Position numbers and translations under genes: made by a program
Source of the DNA: Betaproteobacteria bacterium
GTDB lineage: Bacteria > Pseudomonadota > Gammaproteobacteria > Burkholderiales > Burkholderiaceae_E
Direction: 5' to 3'
Assembly (NCBI GenBank): GCA_009922405.1
Contig: RFVZ01000050.1
Location: 1 to 13,022 of the forward strand
Length of the DNA: 13,022 nt
In this document: one piece after another, positions 1-6,924 of the stretch
Layout: each line of letters begins with the position of its first letter
Numbering within the stretch: the stretch's first letter is position 1
Notes under the pieces: model-generated
What the model was told of the DNA's origin: nothing
Seen by the model: only the letters and a program-made list of their open reading frames with translations
Database searches by the model: none

Positions 1-47
1 TGATACCCCAAAACATCAGTTTTTCAGACCATCCTTAGGGTTAAAAC

Positions 48-1205
48 GTGAGTCAACATTCAGTCCGAGTTAAGAGTGAAAGTATCTCTTCCCTAGTGCG
101 CAATTACGAGTTTATTGCGCTTGTTTTTCAGGGTGGTGGCGCACTGGGGTCTTACCAGGCTGGGGTTTTTGAGGGCTTAAGCGAAGCCGGGATCGAGCCA
201 AACTGGATGTCAGGGGTTTCCATTGGTGCGATTAACGCCTCAATTATTGCGGGTAACAAGCCCGAAAATCGTGTCACCAAGCTCAAAGAGTTCTGGGAAA
301 CCGTCACCGACCATGGTTATGCCAGCCATTTGGCCGGGAACGACGACATGCGCACGTTTCACAACATGACGAGTGCATTCATGTCGATGATCTCCGGGAT
401 CCCGGGGTTCTATAAGCCCAGAATGTTGAGCCCGTGGCAGCAGGTTCCTGGTCAGGCCGGAGCGACCAGCCACTATGACACCAGCGATCTCAAGGATCAC
501 CTCAACAGTCTCATTGACTGGGATATTCTCAATAGCAATAGCCATCGCCTGAGTGTTGGCGCGGTCAATGTTCGAACCGGAAACTACAAATACTTTGACA
601 CTGCGCTCGAGCGTTTAGGCCCAGAGCACATCATGGCCAGCGGAGCCCTGCCGCCAGCCTTCCCGGCAATGAGGATCGGGTCCGAGTTTTATTGGGATGG
701 CGGAATCGTCTCGAACACGCCGCTGCAGTACCTGCTTGAACTCCATAAATTGCATCAGGCGCTGGTCTTCCAGGTTGATCTGTTCAATGCGCGCGGGGAT
801 TTGCCCAAGACCATGCCTGAAGTGATGTCACGCCAGAAGGACATCATGTTTTCGAGCAGGACCCGTAATGCGACGAACCGTTACAAGAAAATTCATGATT
901 TGCAGATCAAGCTGCGCGACGCCCTGAGTCGGATCGACCCCGCCAAGTGGACGTCTGAAGACAAAGCCATGCTGGAAGAGCTTCAGGACACCCCGCAAGT
1001 CAACGTATTACAGCTGATTTACCATCACGCTGATTACGAGGGTGATTCCAAAGACTACGAATTCTCCAAGTGGACCATGCGCGAGCATTGGGCCGCAGGT
1101 CTGGAGGATGCACGCCGGACGCTATCTCACCCGGACTGGCTCAAGTTGCCAGATCAGGCGATCGGGATGACGGTGCATGACGTGCACCGCGAGGATGGTC
1201 GCTGA
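48..1205 (+). CDS. Patatin-like phospholipase (DUF3734-type C-terminus)
   Basis: A patatin-family serine acyl hydrolase of 385 residues. Visible motifs are the oxyanion-hole loop GGGALG (about 29-34), the nucleophile elbow GVSIG with Ser58, and the catalytic-dyad Asp217 in DGG (217-219). The second half (about 240-385) matches in style the DUF3734 extension usual in proteobacterial members. There is no signal peptide or membrane segment, so it is probably cytosolic. The start is GTG at 48, with AGGG at 37-40 as a modest ribosome binding site. Proteins of this type often sit beside 3-hydroxybutyrate dehydrogenase, as here, which suggests a link to lipid or polyhydroxybutyrate turnover. The substrate cannot be read from the sequence. 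The gene converges on bdhA and ends just before a hairpin terminator. Confidence 0.9.
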   Translation: MSQHSVRVKSESISSLVRNYEFIALVFQGGGALGSYQAGVFEGLSEAGIEPNWMSGVSIGAINASIIAGNKPENRVTKLKEFWETVTDHGYASHLAGNDDMRTFHNMTSAFMSMISGIPGFYKPRMLSPWQQVPGQAGATSHYDTSDLKDHLNSLIDWDILNSNSHRLSVGAVNVRTGNYKYFDTALERLGPEHIMASGALPPAFPAMRIGSEFYWDGGIVSNTPLQYLLELHKLHQALVFQVDLFNARGDLPKTMPEVMSRQKDIMFSSRTRNATNRYKKIHDLQIKLRDALSRIDPAKWTSEDKAMLEELQDTPQVNVLQLIYHHADYEGDSKDYEFSKWTMREHWAAGLEDARRTLSHPDWLKLPDQAIGMTVHDVHREDGR

Positions 1206-1224
1206 ATCGGCGTTGATCCAAAAT

Positions 1225-1268
1225 AAAGCCGCTGCCTGGCTCAGAAAATTGAGGGGCAGCAGCTTTTT
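1225..1268. terminator. Bidirectional Rho-independent terminator between the patatin gene and bdhA
   Basis: The arm AAAGCCGCTGCC (1225-1236) pairs with GGCAGCAGCTTT (1255-1266) with one C-A mismatch. An inner CTCA/TGAG stem (1240-1243 / 1250-1253) closes on GAAAAT. On the plus strand the stem runs into TTTTT (1264-1268) and so ends patatin transcription. On the minus strand it is followed by TTTATTTT and so can end bdhA transcription. The 3' arm lies inside the annotated end of bdhA, whose stop is at 1241-1243. That is unusual and bears on the abnormal bdhA tail. Confidence 0.8.
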
Positions 1269-2041
1269 GCGAGCGGCGACCGCGTCGCGATGTGGGTGCC
1301 GGTGATCGAAGCAGCTGCATCCGACGACAGGAAAATCGTGGTGCCAGCGATCTGCTCAACGGTCACGAACTGTTTGGTCGGTTGCGCGGCCAGCAGCACA
1401 TCCCGTTTCACTTGCTCTTCGGTCATCCCGCGGGCTTTTGCGGTGTCGGGGATCTGTTTCTCGACCAGCGGGGTTAGGACATAGCCCGGGCAAATGGCGT
1501 TGACCGTCACGCCGTGGGTCGCCACTTCGAGCGCAACGGTCTTGGTCAGGCCAAGGATGCCGTGCTTGGCTGCGACATAGGCTGATTTGAACGGCGAAGC
1601 GACCAGTGCGTGCGCAGAAGCGACGTTAATGATCCGGCCCCAATGCTTTTCTTTCATGTAGGGCACAGCGAGGCGGGTCGTATGAAATGCCGAGCTCAGA
1701 TTGATTGCAATAATTGCATCCCATTTGGCGACCGGGAATTCCTCGATCGGGCAGACGTGCTGAATGCCAGCGTTATTGACGAGAATGTCAACACCACCAA
1801 ACTTATCGGCGGCGTGCTTCATCATCGCTTCGATCTGCTCGCCTTTGCTCATGTCGGCGCCGTCGTAGATCGCTTTGACGTGATAGGTATTTTCCAGACG
1901 TACGCGGAGCGCTTCGATTTCGGCGGCATCGCCAAATCCATTCAGAACTAGGTTAACGCCTTCTTTTGCGAGGCCTTCTGCGATTCCGAGGCCGATTCCG
2001 CTTGTCGAGCCAGTGATGAGTGCCGTTTTGCCTTTAAGCAT
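1241..2041 (-). CDS. bdhA: D-3-hydroxybutyrate dehydrogenase (SDR) with an abnormal C-terminus
   Basis: A short-chain dehydrogenase that interconverts D-3-hydroxybutyrate and acetoacetate with NAD. It has the nucleotide loop TGSTSGIG (10-17), NNAG (89-92), Ser142, Tyr155 and Lys159. The substrate residues known for bacterial HBDH (from memory, Pseudomonas fragi numbering) align without a gap: Gln94, His144, Lys152 and Gln196. Position 187 is Tyr where many members have Trp. The alignment holds to Ala252. Members then normally end at about residue 260 in a VDGGWTAQ-like tail containing Trp257. Here there are 14 unrelated residues, TRSPLAKSCCPSIF, suggesting a frameshift or indels. The start ATG at 2041 is 78 bp downstream of cysB on the same strand. 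Activity is uncertain because the lost tail carries a substrate-pocket Trp. Confidence 0.9.
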   Translation of the reverse strand: MLKGKTALITGSTSGIGLGIAEGLAKEGVNLVLNGFGDAAEIEALRVRLENTYHVKAIYDGADMSKGEQIEAMMKHAADKFGGVDILVNNAGIQHVCPIEEFPVAKWDAIIAINLSSAFHTTRLAVPYMKEKHWGRIINVASAHALVASPFKSAYVAAKHGILGLTKTVALEVATHGVTVNAICPGYVLTPLVEKQIPDTAKARGMTEEQVKRDVLLAAQPTKQFVTVEQIAGTTIFLSSDAAASITGTHIATRSPLAKSCCPSIF

Positions 2042-2058
2042 TTTGAATTCCCAGGGGT

Positions 2059-2071
2059 TTTGTTAAACAAA
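2059..2071. promoter_or_regulatory. 13-bp palindrome upstream of bdhA, candidate operator
   Basis: TTTGTTAAACAAA is a perfect inverted repeat (two 6-bp arms around a central A). It lies 18-30 bp upstream of the bdhA start codon in the 78-bp gap after cysB. Its position and AT-richness in GC-rich surroundings fit a repressor or activator site, or part of a bdhA promoter. No cognate regulator can be named from sequence. Confidence 0.35.
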
Positions 2072-2119
2072 TAAGACAGGAGATTGGGCGCTGAAATTCC
2101 CGATGCGAACATTACACGC

Positions 2120-3037
2120 TCAAGCGTGATTGAGGGGCTTTCCGGTGAGCAATTCAACGAAGCGGGTCACAAATCGCCGCGGGGTTCGGTCGGCCGGTAA
2201 GGCAACAAAACTGGTTTTGGTCCCAAACAGGTGACGACAGTCCAATGCAATTAAAGGTTGGTCGGCAATCGGATCAAATGCGACCGAAGCAATAAGTCCG
2301 ACGCCTAATCCCAGGCGTACATAGGTTTTGATCACATCGGCGTCCAGGGCGCTGATCGCCATTTCAGGTGATAGCCCAGCGTCTGCAAAGACAAGGTCAA
2401 TCGTGTTGCGTCCGGCAAAGGCTGCGTCGTAGGTCAGAAGGGGAAATTGGACCAGATTAGCGACGCTGATCGTGCCTCCGGATTGGTTAAAGAATTCCTT
2501 GGCGAGTGGGTGCTCCGGGGGCATCACCGCGACGTGCGACCACTCCAGGAAAGGGGTCGCCCGCAGTTGTTCAACCCGGCTGACCGCCTCGGTCGCGATC
2601 GCAAGGTCGGCCTTGCCCTCAAGGACTGACCGAACCACTTGTTCCGGGTCACCTTGGCGGAGTGTGACCGTGACGCGGGGGTGATCTTGTCGGAACTTTG
2701 CCACCACAGCGGGCAGGGTGTAGCGGGCCTGGGTGTGGGTGGTCGCGATGGTCAGTGTGCCGGCCGCGCTGTCGGTCCATTCACGACCGACGCGACGAAG
2801 GGCTTCGATATCGTCGAGCACACGTTCGGCGATCGCGAGCGCCGCACGACCCGGTTCGGTCAGGCTCGTGAGTCGACGGCCTCGACGTTCGAAAATCTGG
2901 CAGCCCAATTCTTCTTCGAGTTCCAGGATCTGTCGGCTGACACCGGGTTGAGAGGTGTGCAATGCCACAGCCGCCGCAGTGAGGTTGAGATCTCGGCGGG
3001 CGATTTCGCGGAGATAGCGCAGGCGCTGGAGATTCAT
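2120..3037 (-). CDS. cysB: LysR-family transcriptional regulator, CysB type
   Basis: A LysR regulator of 305 residues: N-terminal winged helix-turn-helix (about 1-60, with TSQPGVSRQ at 28-36) and a sulfate/acetylserine-binding effector domain from about 92. The segment ATTHTQARYTLP (98-109) is the CysB signature. Thr100, Thr102 and Gln103 fall exactly on the E. coli CysB anion-ligand positions (family knowledge). CysB activates sulfate assimilation genes in response to O-/N-acetylserine and sulfur limitation. The gene diverges from cysI and so is placed to control that operon and itself. The start ATG at 3037 follows GAGGA. bdhA lies downstream on the same strand, with no convincing terminator between them, so some read-through is possible. 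Confidence 0.9.
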   Translation of the reverse strand: MNLQRLRYLREIARRDLNLTAAAVALHTSQPGVSRQILELEEELGCQIFERRGRRLTSLTEPGRAALAIAERVLDDIEALRRVGREWTDSAAGTLTIATTHTQARYTLPAVVAKFRQDHPRVTVTLRQGDPEQVVRSVLEGKADLAIATEAVSRVEQLRATPFLEWSHVAVMPPEHPLAKEFFNQSGGTISVANLVQFPLLTYDAAFAGRNTIDLVFADAGLSPEMAISALDADVIKTYVRLGLGVGLIASVAFDPIADQPLIALDCRHLFGTKTSFVALPADRTPRRFVTRFVELLTGKPLNHA

Positions 3038-3174
3038 GGGTCCTCATGCTTTTAAGTGTCTCATTGCCGATTCTAAATGCTTTTTGGTAATTAATAGAGC
3101 AGATCGAATTGGTTTCCCCGCAACGCAAAACAACGGACACTGCTCGGCTGCGGAACTTCCAGCCAGCTCTCCCT
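3038..3174. promoter_or_regulatory. Divergent cysB / cysI promoter region
   Basis: These 137 bases separate the cysB start from the preferred cysI start. The stretch 3045-3110 is much more AT-rich than its surroundings, as expected for a LysR-controlled promoter. A possible plus-strand sigma70 promoter is TTGCCG (3064-3069), 18 bases, then TAATTA (3088-3093). CysB binds long, weakly conserved AT-rich sites in other bacteria, so an exact operator cannot be drawn. The region also holds a possible TTG start for cysI (3109). Confidence 0.5.
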
Positions 3175-4851
3175 ATGTACCAATACGACCAATACGATCA
3201 AAGCATCGTGGACGACCGCGTCGAGCGTTATCGCGACCAGACTCGGCGCTTCCTGGCCGGCGAACTGTCCGAAGAGGAATTTCGGCCATTGCGCCTGCAG
3301 AATGGGCTCTATATCCAGCGTCATGCGCCCATGCTGCGCATCGCCATTCCTTACGGGACCCTCTCGGGGCGGCAACTCCGGGCGCTCGGTGATATCGCCG
3401 AGCGATGGGATGAAGGGTGGGGTCACTTCAGCACCCGACAAAATTTGCAGCTCAATGCGCCCCGGCTCGAAGACACCCCCGATATTTTGGCGGCGCTCGC
3501 CAAGGTCCAGATGCATGCGATCCAGACCAGTGGCAATTGCGTGCGTAACGTGACGAGCGATCATTTCGCTGGTGTGGCGCCCGACGAAATTCTTGATCCG
3601 CGGCCCTGGTGCGAAATTTTGCGCCAATGGAGTACCTTTCATCCCGAGTTTTCGGCCTTACCGCGGAAGTTCAAGATTGCGGTGACTGCAAGCGAGGCCG
3701 ATCGTGCCGCGGTTCAGGTCCATGACATTGGTCTACGGGCAGTGTTGAGTCCTGCTGGCGAAGTGGGGTTTGAGGTCTGGGCCGGCGGCGGGCTCGGACG
3801 CACGCCAGTCATCGGAACCCGGATCCGAACCTGGTTACCTGCGCCAGAACTATTGCTTTATGTTGAATCGATTCTGCGGGTCTATAACGCCGACGGTCGT
3901 CGTGATAATCCCTATAAGGCCCGCATCAAAATCCTGGTCCGGGAGATGGGGGCTGAAGCCTTCACACGTGCGGTTGAGGCGGAGTATGCGAGGCTCGCAG
4001 GCGGCCCTGGTCAACTGACAGAAGGCGAGATCCAGCGGGTCGTCCGTCAGTTTGCCCCGCCACCCTATTTGCCTGCAGATGAGCAGTCCCTGGCCGCCGA
4101 TGCTCAGGCCATGGGCGTGGCGGTCCAAGCCCAGCCTGGTTTTGAGCGTTGGATGACCCGCAATGTTCACCCGCATCGGCAGGCCGGCTATGCGGCAGTG
4201 ACGGTCTCCCTCAAGCGTGCTGGCAAGCCTCCGGGCGATGCCACGTCGGCTGAAATGCGATTGGTGGCCGACCTCGCCGAACAACATGGGTTTGGGGAGA
4301 TTCGCGTCACCCATCACCAGAATCTGGTGTTGCCCGATGTGCGCCGTTCCAGCCTGCCAAGCCTCTTTGAGGCGCTCAAGGCGGCCGGGCTGGCGACACC
4401 CAATATTGGACTGTTGACCGACATGATCGCCTGCCCCGGTGGCGACTATTGCGCGCTGGCGAATGCGCGTTCGATTCCCGTCGCCGAGGCCATTCGGGCC
4501 CGCTTCGAAGACCTGGATGACTTGTTCGATATCGGCGAGATGGAACTCAATATCTCGGGTTGTATCAATTCTTGTGGGCATCACCACATTGCCCAGATCG
4601 GCATTCTTGGGGTCGATAAGAATGGCGAGGAGTGGTATCAGGTGACACTCGGCGGGACGCAGGGTCCCGAGGCAGCGATTGGGAAGGTGATTGGCCCTTC
4701 GTTCTCGGCCGAAGAAGTACCCGATGCGGTAGAGAAAGTGGTCCGTACCTACCTGGCGCAACGGGTTTCTCGTGATGAGCGTTTTAACGAAACGCTGGCC
4801 CGCATCGGGCAGGTTCCTTTTCGCGAGGCGGTCTATGCAGAAACACATTAA
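3175..4851 (+). CDS. cysI: Sulfite reductase hemoprotein subunit (nitrite/sulfite reductase family)
   Basis: Siroheme/[4Fe-4S] enzyme for the six-electron reduction of sulfite to sulfide, 558 residues from ATG 3175. Two ferredoxin-like half domains are seen. The cluster/siroheme ligands are Cys420 and Cys426 (CPGGDYC) and Cys463 and Cys467 (CINSC). Substrate and siroheme Arg/Lys regions occur near STRQN and TSGNCVRNVT. The start at MYQYDQYDQ matches relatives, but there is no strong ribosome binding site before it. An in-frame TTG at 3109 would add 22 unconserved residues. This is the first gene of the operon, and its last 17 bases overlap the next gene. No CysJ flavoprotein is nearby, so electrons may come from ferredoxin. 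Nitrite as substrate is possible in this family, but the APS reductase and CysDN neighbours argue for sulfite. Confidence 0.92.
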   Translation: MYQYDQYDQSIVDDRVERYRDQTRRFLAGELSEEEFRPLRLQNGLYIQRHAPMLRIAIPYGTLSGRQLRALGDIAERWDEGWGHFSTRQNLQLNAPRLEDTPDILAALAKVQMHAIQTSGNCVRNVTSDHFAGVAPDEILDPRPWCEILRQWSTFHPEFSALPRKFKIAVTASEADRAAVQVHDIGLRAVLSPAGEVGFEVWAGGGLGRTPVIGTRIRTWLPAPELLLYVESILRVYNADGRRDNPYKARIKILVREMGAEAFTRAVEAEYARLAGGPGQLTEGEIQRVVRQFAPPPYLPADEQSLAADAQAMGVAVQAQPGFERWMTRNVHPHRQAGYAAVTVSLKRAGKPPGDATSAEMRLVADLAEQHGFGEIRVTHHQNLVLPDVRRSSLPSLFEALKAAGLATPNIGLLTDMIACPGGDYCALANARSIPVAEAIRARFEDLDDLFDIGEMELNISGCINSCGHHHIAQIGILGVDKNGEEWYQVTLGGTQGPEAAIGKVIGPSFSAEEVPDAVEKVVRTYLAQRVSRDERFNETLARIGQVPFREAVYAETH

Positions 4852-6031
4852 CCGCCAAGGTCAGGTGCTCGCGGTTGACCCAGCTTTGACCTGGCTGACT
4901 CTGGCGCAATGGCGAGAGCAGGCGGCCGCCCTGTCGGGTCAGCGTGTGGGCCTGGAGTTTCAGCCTGACGAAAATCCAGACACCGTTGCTGCAGATCTGA
5001 ATCAGTTCGACGCCTTGGCTGCCCGGTTCCCCAAATTTACCGATGGTCGCGGCCTGACGATCGCCCAGCGTCTGCGGGTTCGTTACGGTTGGACTGGCCC
5101 TTTGTGGGCGGTCGGCGATGTCTTGCAGGATCAGATTTTTGCGATGGCACGAGTGGGTTTTGATCACTTCGCCTTGCGAGACGACCAGAACCTCGAAGCG
5201 ACCGTTACCGCATTGACCGCTGATCGGGTCCGCTATCAGGCGTCGTGGGATGAGACTCTGCCGCTCTGGCGCCGGGTCGAGCGGCTAGCCCCAACGCCTG
5301 AGACCACGCCTGATCTTGTTGATTTTGAGGCTAGCGCGATTGGGTGGCTTCGAAAAGCCATCGCCTACGGCCCCGCAGCGCTCGCGTCAAGTATGGGCAA
5401 AGAAGACCAGGCGATGACCGCCCTGATTGCCCGCGAAAAGTTGCCGATCTCTATTTTTACGCTCGATACCGGGCGTTTACCGCCGCAGACGCTCGATCTG
5501 ATTGCGCAAACCGAAGAACGATATCGTCTGAGAATTCGAGTGCTTTTTCCCGAGGCGGCCGCGGTTGAACAATGGGTGGCCATCAACGGCATCAATGGAT
5601 TTCGCGAAAGTGTTTCTCAGCGCAAGCATTGTTGTGAAATTCGTAAGTTGGAGCCGCTGCGCCGTGCGCTGCAAGGGCAGTCCGTCTGGATTGCCGGGTT
5701 GCGTCGTGCTCATGGCGAAATGCGTGGCGAGATCGAGCCGATCGCGCACGACGCGTTCACCGGAATCCCGAAGTGCGCGCCGCTGCATGATTGGTCGGAT
5801 GCAATGCTGGACGCTTTTCTAGCGAAGCATGACGTTCCGGTCAACGCGCTCCACGATCAGGGCTACCCGAGTGTTGGTTGTGCACCGTGCACCCGGCCCA
5901 TTGCCCCCGGCGAGGCGGTACGGGCCGGACGCTGGTGGTGGGAACAAGAGGCTGCCCGGGAGTGCGGTCTCCATTCGACCGGAGCGCACGAGTCGACAGG
6001 AGCACGCGAGTCGACAGGAGCCCACGAATGA
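4835..6031 (+). CDS. cysH: DUF934-CysH fusion: APS reductase with N-terminal DUF934 domain
   Basis: A 398-residue fusion. Residues 1-about 135 are a DUF934 (COG3749) domain, recognised by FTDGRGLTIAQRLR and VGDVLQDQIFAMARVGFD. In many proteobacteria this is a separate small gene next to cysI. Residues about 160-380 are CysH, with the nucleotide loop SSMGKEDQ, cluster cysteines Cys266-Cys267 and Cys349/Cys352 (CAPC), and the catalytic ECGLH motif with Cys377. The CC...CxxC set marks an APS reductase (APS to sulfite and AMP, thioredoxin-dependent) rather than a cluster-free PAPS reductase. After ECGLH comes an 18-residue repeat tail, STGAHE-STGARE-STGAHE. The start ATG 4835 has GAGG at 4824-4827 and overlaps cysI. 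An in-frame ATG at 4772 is less likely because it lies deep inside cysI. The gene overlaps cysD by ATGA. Confidence 0.9.
   Translation: MQKHINRQGQVLAVDPALTWLTLAQWREQAAALSGQRVGLEFQPDENPDTVAADLNQFDALAARFPKFTDGRGLTIAQRLRVRYGWTGPLWAVGDVLQDQIFAMARVGFDHFALRDDQNLEATVTALTADRVRYQASWDETLPLWRRVERLAPTPETTPDLVDFEASAIGWLRKAIAYGPAALASSMGKEDQAMTALIAREKLPISIFTLDTGRLPPQTLDLIAQTEERYRLRIRVLFPEAAAVEQWVAINGINGFRESVSQRKHCCEIRKLEPLRRALQGQSVWIAGLRRAHGEMRGEIEPIAHDAFTGIPKCAPLHDWSDAMLDAFLAKHDVPVNALHDQGYPSVGCAPCTRPIAPGEAVRAGRWWWEQEAARECGLHSTGAHESTGARESTGAHE
5975..6028 (+). repeat. Three tandem 18-bp repeats carrying Shine-Dalgarno-like cores
   Basis: Units lie at 5975-5992, 5993-6010 and 6011-6028, close to TCGACAGGAGCACGCGAG. 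Units 2 and 3 contain ACAGGAG and unit 1 contains CCGGAG. The 18-bp period keeps the cysH frame and adds an STGAHE/STGARE hexapeptide three times to the C-terminus. The last unit places AGGAG at 6016-6020, a good distance before the cysD ATG at 6028, so the array doubles as the cysD ribosome binding region. Confidence 0.9.
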
Positions 6032-6924
6032 CCAATGATCATCTGGATGATCTCGAGGCCGAGGGTATCCATATCCTGCGTGAGGCGGTGGCCGAGCGCA
6101 AGAACCCGGTCCTGTTGTTCTCAGGTGGCAAAGACTCGGCGGTGGTGTTGCGCCTGGCCGAAAAAGCCTTCAGGCCCGGTCGGTTTCCGTTTCCCCTGAT
6201 GCATGTCGATACCGGGCATAACTTCGAGGAGGTGATCACCTTTCGGGACGCTCAAGTGGCTAAGCTTGGCGAACGCCTGATCGTTGCCAGTGTCGAAGAA
6301 TCGATTCGCACCGGGCGGGTTCGCATGGCGGATCCCGAAGGCTCTCGCAACGCAGCACAGTCGGTCACCCTGCTCGATGCGATCAAGACTTATGGGTTCG
6401 ACTGCTGTTTTGGTGGTGCCCGTCGCGATGAAGAAAAGGCTCGTGCCAAGGAACGTGTGTTCTCGGTGCGCGATCGGTTTGGGCGCTGGGATCCTCGCAA
6501 TCAACGGCCCGAGCTCTGGAACCTCTGGAATGCAAGGGTATCGGCGGGTGGGCATTTGCGGGTCTTTCCGATCAGTAACTGGACCGAACTCGATGTCTGG
6601 CAATACATCGACCGCGAGCAAATCGCGCTACCGACGCTTTATCGGTCCCATCTGCGTGATGTCGTCCGCCGCGCTGGCCGAATCGTCGCCGTGACGGATG
6701 TGACGCCGGCCGGACCCGGTGAGCTGGTTGAGCGGATACCGGTTCGATTCCGCACGGTGGGGGATATCACTTGTACGTGTCCGGTCGAAAGCACGGCCTC
6801 GACCGAGGCTGAAATTATCGCCGAGACCCTCCTGTCGAGTGTTACCGAGCGGGGCGCGACGCGAATGGACGACGCGACCGACGAGGCCTCGATGGAAAAA
6901 CGCAAACGCGAGGGGTACTTCTAA
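6028..6924 (+). CDS. cysD: Sulfate adenylyltransferase subunit 2 (small, catalytic)
   Basis: The catalytic subunit of ATP sulfurylase, which makes APS and pyrophosphate from ATP and sulfate. It has 298 residues, close to E. coli CysD. It is an N-type ATP pyrophosphatase with PP-loop SGGKDS (32-37), followed by HVDTGHNF, the segment GGARRDEEKARAKER, and a C-terminus KRKREGYF typical of the family. The start is ATG 6028, overlapping the upstream stop as ATGA, with AGGAG at 6016-6020. An earlier in-frame start near 5878 would lie inside cysH and add unconserved Arg-rich sequence, so it is rejected. It abuts cysN with no gap, and the two proteins work as a complex in which CysN GTP hydrolysis drives synthesis. 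Confidence 0.95.
   Translation: MTNDHLDDLEAEGIHILREAVAERKNPVLLFSGGKDSAVVLRLAEKAFRPGRFPFPLMHVDTGHNFEEVITFRDAQVAKLGERLIVASVEESIRTGRVRMADPEGSRNAAQSVTLLDAIKTYGFDCCFGGARRDEEKARAKERVFSVRDRFGRWDPRNQRPELWNLWNARVSAGGHLRVFPISNWTELDVWQYIDREQIALPTLYRSHLRDVVRRAGRIVAVTDVTPAGPGELVERIPVRFRTVGDITCTCPVESTASTEAEIIAETLLSSVTERGATRMDDATDEASMEKRKREGYF

Noticed and set aside
2115..2128. Palindrome CACGCTCAAGCGTG over the cysB stop codon
   Set aside because: A 5-bp stem with a four-base loop and no following T-tract. Possibly chance; not enough for a terminator or operator.
4772..4834. Longer start for the DUF934-CysH gene at 4772
   Set aside because: It would overlap cysI by 80 bases and add sequence unlike DUF934. 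ATG 4835 has a better ribosome binding site.
3850..4848. 332-codon minus-strand open frame opposite cysI
   Set aside because: Antisense shadow of a well-conserved gene in GC-rich DNA. It has no recognisable domain and no ribosome binding site.
5878..6027. Upstream extension of cysD to 5878
   Set aside because: It lies inside cysH in another frame, encodes Arg-rich sequence unlike CysD, and would ignore the well-placed AGGAG and ATG at 6028.
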